This document shows positions 23,824-37,858 of a stretch of DNA of 64,000 nucleotides, in pieces. Source of the DNA: Petrolisthes cinctipes (taxonomy: Eukaryota > Arthropoda > Malacostraca > Decapoda > Porcellanidae); contig JAWQEG010000065.1 of NCBI GenBank assembly GCA_033782935.1, positions 1,327,001 to 1,391,000 of the forward strand, in the 5' to 3' direction. The number at the start of each line of letters is the position of its first letter. The stretch's first letter is position 1. The notes under the pieces are model-generated. The model was not told where the DNA came from and did no database searches. It worked only from the letters and a program-made list of their open reading frames with translations. The translations under genes were made by a program, and so were the position numbers.

Positions 23824-26213
23824 TCGAATTTTCGGGTGTTTTGAGCCTGAATTTGAGATATAAACAAGTATAGAAGATGCATACACATGTTGACTTTGGG
23901 CACCAAAAATATCGATTTTCAGCATGTTTTGGGCCTGAATTTTGAAAATACTCTAACACGAAGTAGGCATGTACAGATCGCTTTTGGGACACCAAAATAT
24001 CGAATTTTCGGGTGTTTAGGGCCAGAATTTGAGATATAAACGGGTACAGAAGATGCATTCACATATCGACTTTTGGGCACCTAAAAGATCGATTTTCAGT
24101 ATGTTTTTGGCCGGTATTTTAAAAATACTCTAACACGGTGTAGGCATGCACAGATCGCCTGTGGGACCCCTAAATATCGAATTTTCGGGTGGTTTTGGAC
24201 TGAATTTGAGATATCGACTTTTTGGCACCTAAAAGATCGATTTTTAGGATGTTTTTAGCCTATATTTTGAAAATATTCTAGCACTGAGTAGGCATGTACA
24301 GATTGCTTCTGGGACCCCAAAATATTGAATTTTCGGGTGTTTTGAGCCTGAATTTGAGATATAAACGGGTACAGAAGATGCATGCACATATCGACTTTTG
24401 GGCACCTAAAATATCGATTTTGAGCATGTTTTGAGCCTATATTTTAAAAACATTCTAGCACTGAGTAGGCATGTACGGATCGCTTCTGTGACCCCAATAT
24501 ATCGAATTTTCGGGTATTTTGAGCCTGAATTTGAGATATAAACGAGTATAGAAGATGCATACACATATTGAGTTTGGGCACCAAAAATATCGATTTTCAG
24601 CATGTTTTGGGCCTGAATTTTGAAAATACTCTAACACGGAGTAGGCAAGTACAGATCGCTTCTGGAACCCCTAAATATCGAAGTTTCGGGTGTTTTGGGA
24701 CTGAATTTGAGATATCGACTTTTTGGCACCTAAAATATCGATTTTTAGCATGTTTTGAGCCTATATTTTGAAAATATTCTAGCACTGAGTAGGCATGTAC
24801 ATATCGCTTCTGGGACCCCAAAATATCGAATTTTCGGGTGTCTTGAGCTTGAATTTGAGATATATACGAGTACAGAATATACATGCACATATCGACTTTT
24901 TGGCACCTAAAATATCGATTTTTAGCATGATTTGAGCCTATATTTTGAAAATATTCTAGCACTGAGTAGGCATGTACAGATCGCTTCTGGGACCCAAAAA
25001 TATCGAATTTTCAGGTGTTTAGGGCCAGAATTTGAGATATAAACGGGTACAGAAGATGCATGCACATATCGACTTTTGGGCACCTAAAAGATCGATTTTC
25101 AGTATGTTTTTGGCCTGTATTTTGAAAATACTCTAACACGGAGTAGGCATGTACAGATCGCTTCTGGGACCCCTAAATATCGAATTTTCGGGTGGTTTGG
25201 GACTGAATTTGAGATATCGACTTTTTGGCACCTAAAAGATCGATTTTTAGCATGTTTTTATCCTATATTTTGAAAATATTCTAGCACTGAGTAGGCATGT
25301 ACAGATTGCTTCTGGGACCCCAAAATTTCGAATTTTCGGGTGTTTTGAGCCTGAATTTGAGATAAAAACGGGTACAGATGATACATGCACATATTGACTT
25401 TCGGCATCTAAAATATCGATTTTCAGCATGTTTTGGGCATGTATTTTGAACATACTCTAACACGGAGTAGGCATGTACAGATCGCTTCTGGGACCCCAAA
25501 ATATCGAATTTTCGGGTGTTTTGAGCCTGAATTTGAGATATAAACGAGTATAGAAGATGCATACACATATTGACTTTGGGAACCAAAAATATCGATTTTC
25601 AGCATGTTTTGTGCCTGAATTTTGAAAATACTCTAACACGGAGTAGGCATGTACAGATCGCTTCTGGGACCCCTAAATATCGAAGTTTTGGGTGTTTTGG
25701 GACTGAATTTGAGATATCGACTTTTTGGCACCTAAAACATCGATTTTTAGCATGTTTTTATCCTATATTTTGAAAATATTCTAGCACTGAGTAGGCATGT
25801 ACAGATCGCTTCTGGGACCCCAAAATATCGAATTTTCGGGTGTTTTGAGCTTGAATTTGAGATATAAACGAGTACAGAAGATGCATGCACATATCGACTT
25901 TTGGGCACCTAAAATATCGATTTTGAGCATGTTTTGAGCCTATATTTTGAAAACATTCTAGCACTGAGTAGGCATGTACAGATCGCTTCTGGGACCCAAA
26001 AATATCGAATTTTCGGGTGTTTAGGGCCAGAATTTGAGATATAAACGGGTACAGAAGATGCATGCACATATCGACTTTTGGGCACCTAAAAGATCGATTT
26101 TCAGTATGTTTTTGGCCTGTATTTTGAAAATACTCTAACACGGAGTAGGCATGTACATATCGCTTCTGGGACCCCTAAATATCGAATTTTCGAGTGTTTT
26201 GGGCCTTAATTTG
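23206..26213. repeat. Most regular higher-order run: six 502-bp S-L-L trimers
   Basis: The GAGATAT core of successive short monomers lies at 23,206, 23,708, 24,208, 24,709, 25,211, 25,711 and 26,213, giving intervals of 502, 500, 501, 502, 500 and 502 bp. Each interval equals one short plus two long monomers. The second short is S2-like (ATCACCTTTACTCACC); the others are S1. Confidence 0.88.
23771..24415. repeat. 3354-bp-spaced duplication, copy 1
   Basis: Shared private variants with 27,125-27,770 are AAACAAGTATAGAAG, GCTTTTGGGACACC, GATGCATTCACATATCG, TTTTTGGCCGGTATTTT and GGCATGCACAGATCGC. Confidence 0.8.
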
Positions 26214-27124
26214 AGATATCGACTTTTTGGCACCTAAAATATCGATTTTTAGCATGTTTTTAGCCTATATTTTGAAAATATTCTAGCACTGAGTAGGCAT
26301 GTACAGATTGCTTCTGGGACCCCAAAATATTGAATTTTCGGATGTTTAGGGCCAGAATTTGAGATATAAACGGGTACAGAAGATGCATGCACATATCGAC
26401 TTTTGGGCACCTAAAAGATCGATTTTCAGTATGTTTTTGGCCTGTATTTTGAAAATACTCTAACACGGAGTAGGCATGTACAGATCGATTCTGGGACCCC
26501 AAAATATTGAATTTTCGGGTGTTTTGAGCCTGAATTTGAGATATAAACGGGTACAGAAGATACATGCACATATTGACTTTGGGCATCTATAATATCGATT
26601 TTCAGCATGTTTTGGGCATGTATTTTGAAAATACTCTAACACGGAGTAGGCATGTACAGATCGCTTCTGGGACCCCAAAATATCGAATTTTCGGGTGTTT
26701 TGAGCCTGAATTTGAGATATAAACGGGTACAGAAGATGCTTGCACATATCGACTTTTGGGCACCTAAAAGATCGATTTTGAGCATGTTTTGGGCCAGTAT
26801 TTTGTAAATACACGGAGTAGGCATGTACAGATCGCTTCTGGGACCCCATAATATCGAATTTTCGGGTGTTTTGGGCCTGAATTTGAGATATCGCCTTTAC
26901 GCACCTAAAATATCGATTTTTAGCATGTTTAGAGCCAATATTTTGAAAATATTCTAGCACTGAGTAGGCATGTACAGATCGCTTCTGGGACCCCAAAATA
27001 TCGAATTTTTGGGTGTTTTGAGCCTGAATTTGAGATATAAACGAGTACAGAAGATGCATGCACAGATCGACTTTTGGGCGCCTAAAATATCGATTTTGAG
27101 CATGTTTTAAGCCTATATTTTGAA

Positions 27125-27770
27125 AACATTCTAGCACTGAGTAGGCATGTAGAGATCGCTTCTGGGACCCCAAAATATTGAATTCTCGGGTGTTTTGAGC
27201 CTGAATTTGAGATATAAACAAGTATAGAAGATGCATCCACATATTGACTTTGGGCACCAAAAATATCGAATTTCAGCATGTTTTGGGCCTGAATTTTGAA
27301 AATACTCTAACACGAAGTAGGCATGTACAGATCGCTTTTGGGACACCAAAATATCGAATTTTCGGGTGTTTAGGGCCAGAATTTGAGATATAAACGGGTA
27401 CAGAAGATGCATTCACATATCGAATTTTGGGCACCTAAAAGATCGATTTTCAGTATGTTTTTGGCCGGTATTTTGAAAATACTCTAACACGGAGTAGGCA
27501 TGCACAGATCGCTTCTGGGACCCCTAAATATCGAATTTTCGGGTGGTTTGGGACTGAATTTGAGATATCGACTTTATGGCACCTAAAAGATCGATTTTTA
27601 GCATGTTTTTAGCCTATATTTTGAAAATATTCTAGCACTGAGTAGGCATGTACAGATTGCTTCTGGGACCCCAAAATATTGAATTTTCGGGTGTTTTTGA
27701 GCCTGAATTTGAGATATAAACGGGTACAGGAGATACATGCACATATCGACTTTTGGGCACCTAAAATATC
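27125..27770. repeat. 3354-bp-spaced duplication, copy 2
   Basis: This is the partner of 23,771-24,415. It begins at a monomer start (AACATT) where the first copy begins AATATT, and has one extra T at about 27,694. Confidence 0.8.
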
Positions 27771-28982
27771 GATTTTGAGCATGTTTTGAACCTATGTTTT
27801 AAAAACATACTAGCACTGAGTAGGCATGTACAGATCGCTTCTGGGACCCAAAAATATCGTATTTTCGGGTGTTTAGGGCTTGAATTTGATATATAAACGG
27901 GTACAGAAGATGCATGCACATATCGACTTTTGGGCACCTAAAAAATCGATTTTCAGTATGTTTTTGGCCTGTATTTTGAAAATACTCTAACACGGAGTAG
28001 GCATGTACAGATCGATTCTGGTACCCCTAGATATCGAATTTTCGGGTGTTTTGGGCCTTAATTTGAGATATCGACTTTTTGGCACCTAAAATATCGATTT
28101 TTAGCATGTTTTTAGCCTATATTTTGAAAATATTCTAGCACTGAGTAGGCATGTACAGATTGCTTCTGGGACCCCAAAATGTTGAATTTTCGGGTGTTTT
28201 GAGCCTGAATTTGAGATATAAACGGGTACAGAAGATACATGCACATGTTGACTTTGGGCATCTAAAATATCGATTTTCAGCATGTTTTGGGCGTGTATTT
28301 TGAAAATACTCTAACACGGAGTAGGCATGTACAGATCGCTTCTGTGACCCCAGAATATCGAATTTTCGGGTGTTTTGAGCCTGAATTTGAGATATAAACG
28401 GGTACTGAAGATGCATGCACATATCGACTTTTGGGCACCTAAAACATCGATTTTGAGCATGTTTTGGGCCTGTAATTTGTAAATACTCTAACACGGAGTA
28501 GGTATGTACAGACCGCTTCTGGGACCCCAAAAAATCGAATTTTCGGGTGTTTTGGGAATTAATTTGAGATATCGCCTTTACGCACCTAAAATATCGATTT
28601 TTAGCATGTTTTGAGCCTATATTTTGAAAATATTCTAGCACTGAGTAGGCATGTACAGATCGCTTCTGGGACCCCAAAATATCGATATTTCGGGTATTTA
28701 GGGCCAGAGTTTGAGATATAAACGGGTACAGAAGATGCAATCACATATCGACCTTTGGGCACCTAAAAGATCGATTTTCAGTATGTTTTTGGCCTGTATT
28801 TTGAAAATATTCTAGCACTGATTAGGCATGTACAGATTGCTTCTTGGACCCCAAAATATTGAATTTTCAGGAGTTTTGAGCCTGAATTTGAGATATAAAC
28901 GGGTACAGAAGATGCATGCACATATCGACTTTTGGGCACCTAAAAGATCGATTTTCTGTATGTTTTTGGCCTCTATTTTGAA

Positions 28983-30297
28983 AATACTCTAACACGGAGT
29001 AAGCATGTACAAATCGCTTCTGGGACCCCAAAATATCGAATTTTCGGGTGGTTTGGGACTGAATTTGAGATATCGCCTTCTGGCACCTAAAATATCGATT
29101 TTTAGCATGTTTTTAGCCAATATTTTGAAAATATTCTAGCACTGAGTAGGCATGTACAGATTGCTTCTTGGACCCCAAAATATTGAATTTTCGGGAGTTT
29201 TGAACCTGAATTTGAGATATAAACGGGTACAGACGATGCATGCACATATCGACATTTTGGCACCTAAAAGATCGATTTTCAGTATGTTTTTGGCCTCTAT
29301 TTTGAAAATACTCTAACACGGAGTAAGCATGTACAGATCGCTTTTGGGACCCCAAAATGTCGAATTTTCGGGTGTTTAGGGCCAGAATTTGAGATAAAAA
29401 CGGGTACAGAAGATACATGCACATATTGACTTTGAGCATCTAAAATATCGATTTTCAGCATGTTTTAGGCATGTATTTTGAAAATACTCTAACACGGAGT
29501 AGGCATGTACAGATCGCTTCTGGGACCCAAAAATATCGAATTTTCGGGTGTTTTGAGCCTGAATTTGAGTTATAAACGGGTACTGAAGGTGCATGCACAT
29601 ATCGACTTTTGGACACATAAAAGATCGATTTTCAGTATGCTTTGGGCCTGTATTTTAAAAATACTCTAACACGGAGTAGGCATGTACAGATCGCTTCTGG
29701 GACCCCTAAATATCGAATTTTCGGGTGTTTTGGGCCTTAATTTGAGATATCGCCTATACGCACCTATAATATCGATTTTTAGCATGTTTTGAGCCTATAT
29801 TTTGAAAATATTCTAACACTGAGTAGGCATGTACATATCGCTTCTGGGACCCCAAAATATCGAATTTTCGGGTGTTTTGAGCTTGAATTTGAGATATAAA
29901 CGAGTACAGAAGATGCATGCACATATCGACTTTTGGACACCTAAAATATCGATTTTTAGCATGTTTTGTGCTTATATTTTGAAAACATTCTAGCACTGAG
30001 TAGGCATGTACAGATCGCTTCAGGGACCCCAAAATATCGAATTTTCGGGTGTTTTGAGCTTGAATTTGAGATATAAACGAGTACAGAAGATGCATGAACA
30101 TATCGACTTTTGGGCACCTAAAATATCGATTTTGAGCATGTTTTGAGCCTATATTTTGAAAACATTCTAGCACTGAGTAGGCATGTACAGATCGCTTCTG
30201 GGACCCAAAAATATCGAATTTTCGGGTGTTTAGGGCCAGAATTTGATATATAAACGGGTACAGAAGATGCATGCACATATCGACTTTTGGGCACCTA
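28983..30297. repeat. 1709-bp-spaced duplication, copy 1
   Basis: Matches 30,692-32,006 through GTACAAATCGC, ATCGCCTTCTGGCACC, GGAGTTTTGAACCTG, GACGATGCATG, CACCTATAATATCG, GTTTTGTGCTTAT and GATGCATGAACATATCG. Sequence upstream (about 28,680-28,800) matches 30,567-30,690 at 1,886 bp instead, so the first copy has one extra 177-bp monomer at about 28,805-28,982. Confidence 0.85.
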
Positions 30298-30691
30298 AAA
30301 GATCGATTTTCAGTATGTTTTTGGCCTGTCTTTTGAAAATACTCTAACACGGAGTAGGCATGTACAGATCGCTTCTGGGACCCCTAAATATCGAATTTTC
30401 GGGTCTTCTGAGCTTGAATTTGAGATATAAACGAGTACAGAAGATGCATGCACATAACGAATTTTGGGCACATAAAATATCGATTTTGAGCATGTTTTGA
30501 GCCTATATTTTGAAAACATTCTAGCACTGAGTAGGCATGTACAGATCGCTTCTGGGACCCAAAAATATCGAATTTTCGGGTGTTTAGGGCCAGAATTTGA
30601 GATATAAACGGGTACAAAAGATGCAATCACATATCGACCTTTGGGCACCTAAAAGATCGATTTTCAGTATGTTTTTGGCCTGTATTTTGAA

Positions 30692-32006
30692 AATACTCTA
30701 ACACTGAGTAGGCATGTACAAATCGCTTCTGGGACCCCAAAATATCGAATTTTCGGGTGGTTTGGGACTGAATTTGAGATATCGCCTTCTGGCACCTAAA
30801 ATATCGATTTTTAGCATGTTTTTAGCCAATATTTTGAAAATATTCTAGCACTGAGTAGGCATGTACAGATTGCTTCTTGGACCCCAAAATATTGAATTTT
30901 CGGGAGTTTTGAACCTGAATTTGAGATATAAACGGGTACAGACGATGCATGCACATATCGACTTTTGGGCACCTAAAAGATCGATTTTCGGTATGTTTTT
31001 GGCCTCTATTTTGAAAATACTCTAACACGGAGTAAGCATGTACAGATCGCTTCTGGGACCCCAAAATGTCGAATTTTCGGGTGTTTAGGGCCAGAATTTG
31101 AGATAAAAACGGGTACAGAAGATACATGCACATATTGACTTTGAGCATCTAAAATATCGATTTTCAGCATGTTTTAGGCATGTATTTTGAAAATACTCTA
31201 ACACGGAGTAGGCATGTACAGATCGCTTCTGGGACCCAAAAATATCGAATTTTCGGGTGTTTTGAGCCTGAATTTGAGTTATAAACGGGTACTGAAGGTG
31301 CATGCACATATCGACTTTTGGACACATAAAAGATCGATTTTCAGTATGTTTTGGGCCTGTATTTTGAAAATACTCTAACACGGAGTAGGCATGTACAGAT
31401 CGCTTCTGGGACCCCTAAATATCGAATTTTCGGGTGTTTTGGGCCTTAATTTGAGATATCGCCTTCACGCACCTATAATATCGATTTTTAGCAAGTTTTG
31501 AGCCTATATTTTGAAAATATTCTAACACTGAGTAGGCATGTACATATCGCTTCTGGGACCCCAAAATATCGAATTTTCGGGTGTTTTGAGCTTGAATTTG
31601 AGATATAAACGAGTACAGAAGATGCATGCACATATCGACTTTTGGACACCTAAAATATCGATTTTTAGCATGTTTTGTGCTTATATTTTGAAAACATTCT
31701 AGCACTGAGTAGGCATGTACAGATCGCTTCAGGGACCCCAAAATATCGAATTTTCGGGTGTTTTGAGCTTCAATTTGAGATATAAACGAGTACAGAAGAT
31801 GCATGAACATATCGACTTTTGGGCACCTAAAATATCGATTTTGAGCATGTTTTGAGCCTATATTTTGAAAACATTCTAGCACTGAGTAGGCATGTACAGA
31901 TCGCTTCTGGGACCCAAAAATATCGAATTTTCGGGTGTTTAGGGCCAGAATTTGAGATATAAACGGGTACAGAAGATGCATGCACATATCGACTTTTGGG
32001 CACCTA
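30692..32006. repeat. 1709-bp-spaced duplication, copy 2
   Basis: This is the partner of 28,983-30,297. A third, less complete relative with GAGCTTATATTTTG and GCTTCAGGGACCCC lies at about 34,620-35,270. Confidence 0.85.
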
Positions 32007-34287
32007 TAATATCGATTTTTAGCATGTTTTGAGCCTATATTTTGAAAATATTCTTGCACTAAGTAGGCATGTACAGATCGCTTCTGGGACCCCAAAATAT
32101 CGAATTTTCGGGTGTCTTGAGCCTGAATTTGAGATATAAACGAGTACAGAAGATGCATGCACATATCGACTTTTGGGCACCTAAAATATCGATTTTGAGC
32201 ATGTTTTGAGCCTATATTCTGAAAACATTCTAGCACTGAGTAGGCATGTACAGATCGCTTCTGGGCCCCTAAAATATCGAATTTTCGGGTGTTTTTGGCC
32301 TGAAATTGAGATATCGCCTTTACGCACCTAAAATATCGATTTTTAGCATGTTTTGAGCCTATATTTCGAAAATATTCTAGCATTGAGTAGGCATGTACAG
32401 ATCGATTCTGGGACCCCAAAATATCGAATTTTCGGGTGTTTTGAGCTTGAATTTGAGATATAAACGGGTACAAAAGATGAATGCACATATCGACTTTTGG
32501 GCACCTAAAAGATCGATTTTCTGTATGCTTTTGGCCTGTATTTTGAAAATACCATAGCACTGAGTAGGCATGTACAGATTGCTTTTGGGACCCCAAAATA
32601 TTGAATTTTCGGGTGTTTTGAGCCTGAATTTGAGATATAAACGGGTACAGAAGATACATGCACATATTGACTTTGAGCATCTAAAATATCGATTTTCAGC
32701 ATGTTTTAGGCATGTATTTTGAAAATACTCTAACACGGAGTAGGCATGTACAGATCGCTTCTGGGACCCAAAAATATCGAATTTTCGGGTGTCTTGAGCC
32801 TGAATTTGAGATATAAACGAGTACAGAAGATGCATGCACATATCGACTTTTGGGCACCTAAAATATCGATTTTGAGCATGTTTTGAGCCTATATTTTGAA
32901 AACATTCTAGCACTGCGTAGGCATGTACAGATCGCTTCTGGGACCCCAAAATATCGAATTTTCGGGTGTTTTTGGCCTGAAATTGAGATATCGCCTTTAC
33001 GCACCTAAAATATCGATTTTTAGCATGTTTTGAGCCTATATTTCGAAAATATTCTAGCACTGAGTAGGCATGTACAGATTGCTTTTGGGACCCCAAAATA
33101 TTGAATTTTCGGGTGTTTTGAGCCTGAATTTGAGATATAAACGGGTACAGAAGATACATGCACATATTGACTTTGAGCATCTAAAATATCGATTTTCAGC
33201 ATGTTTTAGGCATGTATTTTGAAAATACTCTAACACAGAGTAGGCATGTACAGATCGCTTCTGGGACCCAAAAATATCGAATTTTCGGGTGTTTTGAGCC
33301 TGAATTTGAGTTATAAACGGGTACTGAAGGTGCATGCACATATCGACTTTTGGACACCTAAAAGATCGATTTTCAGTATGTTTTGGGCCTGTATTTTGAA
33401 AATACTCTAACACGGAGTAGGCATGTACAGATCGCTTCTGGGACCCCTAAATATCGAATTTTCGAGTGTTTTTAGCCTGAATTTGAGATATCGCTTTTAC
33501 GCACCTAAAATATCGATTTTTAGCATGTTTTGAGCCTATATTTCGAAAATATTCTAGCACTGAGTAGGCATGTACAGATCGATTCTGGGACCCCAAAATA
33601 TCGAATTTTCGGGTGTTTTGAGCTTGAATTTGAGATATAAACGTGTACAGAAGATGCATGCACATATCGAATTTTGGGCACCTAAAATATCGATTTTGAG
33701 CATGTTTTGAGCCTATATTTTGAAAACATTCTGGCACTGAGTAGGCATGTACATATCGCTTCTGGGACCCAAAAATATCGAATTTTCAGGTGTTTAGGGC
33801 CAGAATTTGAGATATAAACGGGTACAAAAGATGAATGCACATATCGACTTTTGGGCACCTAAAAGATCGATTTTCTGTATGTTTTTGGCCTGTATTTTGA
33901 AAATACCATAGCACTGAGTAGGCATGTACAGATTGCTTCTAGGACCCCAAAATATTGAATTTTCGGGTGTTTTGAGCCTGAATTTGAGATATAAACGGGT
34001 ACAGAAGATACATGCACATATTGACTTTGAGCATCTAAAATATCGATTTTCAGTATGTTTTAGGCATGTATTTTGAAAATACTCTAACACGGAGTAGGCA
34101 TGTACAGATCGCTTCAGGGACCCAAAAATATCGAATTTTCGGGTGTTTTGAGCCTGAATTTGAGTTATAAACGGGTACTGAAGGTGCATGCACATATCGA
34201 CTTTTGGACACCTAAAAGATCGATTTTCAGTATGTTTTGGGCCTGTATTTTGAAAATACTCTAACACGGAGTAGGCATGTACAGATC

Positions 34288-34730
34288 GCTTCTGGAACCC
34301 CTAAATATCGAATTTTCGGGTGTTTTGGGCCTTAATTTGAGATATCGCCTTTACGCACCTAAAATATCGATTTTCAGCATGTTTTGGGCCTGAATTTTGA
34401 AAATACTCTAACACGGAGTAGGCATGTACAGATCGCTTCTGGGACCCCAAAATATCGAATTTTCGGGTGTTTTGAGCTTGAATTTGAGATATAAACGGGT
34501 ATAGAAGATACATGCACATATTGACTTTGGGCATCTAAACTATCGATTTTCAGCATGTTTTGGGCCTGTATTTTGAAAATACTCTAACACGGAGTAGGCA
34601 TGTACAGATCGCTTCTGGGACCCCTAAATATCGAATTTTCGGGTGTTTTGGGCCTTAATTTGAGATATCGCCTTTACGCACCTATAATATCGATTTTTAG
34701 CATGTTTTGAGCCTATATTTTGAAAATATT
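34288..34730. repeat. Duplicated block with CTAAACTATCG, copy 1
   Basis: Matches 38,499-38,941 (offset 4,211 bp) and 39,322-39,600 (5,034 bp) through CTTCTGGAACCCCTAAATATC, CGGGTATAGAAGATACATG and CATCTAAACTATCGATTTTC. Confidence 0.78.
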
Positions 34731-35502
34731 CTAGCACTGAGTAGGCATGTACAGATCGCTTCTGGGACCCAAAAATATCGAATTTTCGGGTGTTTTGAGC
34801 TTGAATTTGAGATATAAACGAGTACAGAAGATGCATGCACATATCGACTTTTGGACACCTAAAATATCGATTTTTAGCATGTTTTGAGCTTATATTTTGA
34901 AAACATTCTAGCACTGAGTAGGCATGTACAGATCGCTTCAGGGACCCCAAAATATCGAATTTTCGGGTGTTTTGAGCTTGAATTTGAGATATAAACGAGT
35001 ACAGAAGATGCATGCACATATCGACTTTTGGGCACCTAAAATATCGATTTTGAGCATGTTTTGAGCCTATATTTTGAAAACATTCTAGCACTGAGTAGGC
35101 ATGTACAGATCGCTTCTGGGACCCAAAAATATCGAATTTTCGGGTGTTTAGGGCCAGAATTTGAGATATAAACGGGTACAGAAGATGCATGCACATATCG
35201 ACTTTTGGGCACCTAAAAGTTCGATTTTCAGTATGTTTTTGGCCTGTCTTTTGAAAATACTCTAACACGGAGTAGGCATGTACAGATCGCTTCTGGGACC
35301 CCTAAATATCGAGTTTTCGGGTGTTTTGGGCCTTAATTTGAGATATCGACTTTACGCACCTATAATATCGATTTTTAGCATGTTTTGAGCCTATATTTTG
35401 AAAATATTCTTGCACTAAGTAGGCATGTACAGATCGCTTCTGGGACCCCAAAATATCGAATTTTCGGGTGTCTTGAGCCTGAATTTGAGATATAAACGAT
35501 TA

Positions 35503-36280
35503 CAAAAGATGAATGCACATATCGACTTTTGGGCACCTAAAAGATCGATTTTCTGTATGCTTTTGGCCTGTATTTTGAAAATACCATAGCACTGAGTAGG
35601 CATGTACAGATTGCTTTTGGGACCCCAAAATATTGAATTTTCGGGTGTTTTGAGCCTGAATTTGAGATATAAACGGGTACAGAAGATACATGCACATATC
35701 GACTTTTGGGCACCTAAAAGATCGATTTTCTGTATGTTTTTGGCCTGTATTTTGAAAATACCATAGCACTGAGTAGGCATGTACAGATTGCTTCTAGGAC
35801 CCCAAAATATTGAATTTTCGGGTGTTTTGAGCCTGAATTTGAGATATAAACGGGTACAGAAGATACATTCACATATTGACTTTGAGCATGTAAAATATCG
35901 ATTTTCAGCATGTTTTAGGCATGTATTTTGAAATTACTCTAACACGGAGTAGGCATGTACAGATCGCTTCTGGGACCCAAAAATATCGAATTTTCGGGTG
36001 TTTTGAGCCTGAATTTAAGTTATAAACGGGTACTGAAGGTGCATGCACATATCGACTTTTGGACACCTAAAAGATCGATTTTCAGTATGTTTTGGGCCTG
36101 TATTTTGAAAATACTCTAAAACGGAGTAGGCATGTACAGATCGCTTCTGGAACCCCTAAATATCGAATTTTCGGGTGTTTTGGGCCTTAATTTGAGATAT
36201 CGCCTTTACGCACCTAAAATATCGATTTTCAGCATGTTTTGGGGGTGTATTTTGAAAATACTCTAACACGGAGTAGGCAT
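35503..36280. repeat. 2356-bp-spaced duplication, copy 1
   Basis: Matches 37,859-38,636 through TGTATGCTTTTGGCC, GAGCATGTAAAATATCG, GAAATTACTC, GAATTTAAGTTATAAACGG, CTCTAAAACGGAG and GTTTTGGGGGTG. All are rare or unique elsewhere. Confidence 0.85.
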
Positions 36281-37858
36281 GTACATATCGCTTCTGGGAC
36301 CCAAAAATATCGAATTTTCAGGTGTTTAGGGCCAGAATTTGAGATATAAACGGGTACAAAAGATGAATGCACATATCGACTTTTGGGCACCTAAAAGATC
36401 GATTTTCTGTATGTTTTTGGCCTGTATTTTGAAAATACCATAGCACTGAGTAGGCATGTACAGATTGCTTCTAGGACCCCAAAATATTGAATTTTAGGGT
36501 GTTTTGAGCCTGAATTTGAGATATAAACGGGTACAGAAGATACATGCACATATTGACTTTGAGCATCTAAAATATCGATTTTCAGCATGTTTTAGGCATG
36601 TATTTTGAAAATACTCTAACACGGAGTAGGCATGTACAGATCGCTTCTGGGACCCAAAAATATCGAATTTTCGGGTGTTTTGAGCCTGAATTTGAGTTAT
36701 AAACGGGTACTGAAGGTGCATGCACATATCGACTTTTGGACACCTAAAAGATCGATTTTCAGTATGTTTTGGGCCTGTATTTTGAAAATACTCTAACACG
36801 GAGTAGGCATGTACAGATCGCTTCTGGGACCCCAAAATATCGAATTTTCGGGAGTTTTGAGCTTGAATTTGAGATATAAACGAGTACAGAAGATGCATGC
36901 ACATATCGACTTTTGGGCACCTAAAATATCGATTTTGAGCATGTTTTGTGCCTATATTTTGAAAACATTCTAGCACTGAGTAGGCATGTACAGATCGCTT
37001 CTGGGACCCCAAAATATCGAATTTTCGGGTGTTTTTAGCCTGAATTTGAGATATCGCTTTTACGCACCTAAAATATCGATTTTTAGCATGTTTTGAGCCT
37101 ATATTTCGAAAATATTCTAGCACTGAGTAGGCATGTACAGATCGATGCTGGGACCCCAAAATATCGAATTTTCGGGTGTTTTGAGCTTGAATTTGAGATA
37201 TAAACGAGTACAGAAGATGCATGCACATATCGACTTTTGGGCACCTAAAATATCGATTTTGAGCATGTTTTGAGCCTATATTTTGAAAACATTCTAGCAC
37301 TGAGTAGGCATGTACAGATAACTTCTGGGACCCCAAAATATCGAATTTTCGGGTGTTTTTGGCCTGAAATTGAGATATCGCCTTTACGCACCTATAATAT
37401 CGATTTTTAGCATGTTTTGAGCCTATATTTTGAAAATATTCTTGCACTAAGTAGGCATGTACAGATCGCTTCTGGGACCCCAAAATATCGAATTTTCGGG
37501 TGTCTTGAGCCTGAATTTGAGATATAAACGAGTACAGAAGATGCATGCACATATCGACTTTTGGGCACCTAAAATATCGATTTTGAGCATGTTTTGAGCC
37601 TATATTTTGAAAACATTCTAGCACTGAGTAGGCATGTACAGATAACTTCTGGGACCCCAAAATATCGAATTTTCGGGTGTTTTTGGCCTGAAATTGAGAT
37701 ATCGCCTTTACGCACCTAAAATATCGATTTTTAGCATGTTTTGAGCCTATATTTCGAAAATATTCTAGCACTGAGTAGGCATGTACAGATCGATTCTGGG
37801 ACCCCAAAATATCGAATTTTCGGGTGTTTTGAGCTTGAATTTGAGATATAAACGGGTA

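Larger units (their letters stand above)
20691..28980. repeat. Array domain C: S1-rich, regular 502-bp trimers
   Basis: About 14 short monomers occur here, 11 of them S1. Ten of the thirteen intervals between them are close to 502 or 679 bp. The left third is the younger-looking copy of the long-range duplication. No gene or non-satellite sequence was found. Confidence 0.72.

Noticed and set aside
31415..32680. 421-codon minus-strand frame and the many 60-270-codon frames throughout
   Set aside because: Same cause. Starts and stops fall at recurring monomer positions and differ among near-identical copies, so none was annotated as a gene.
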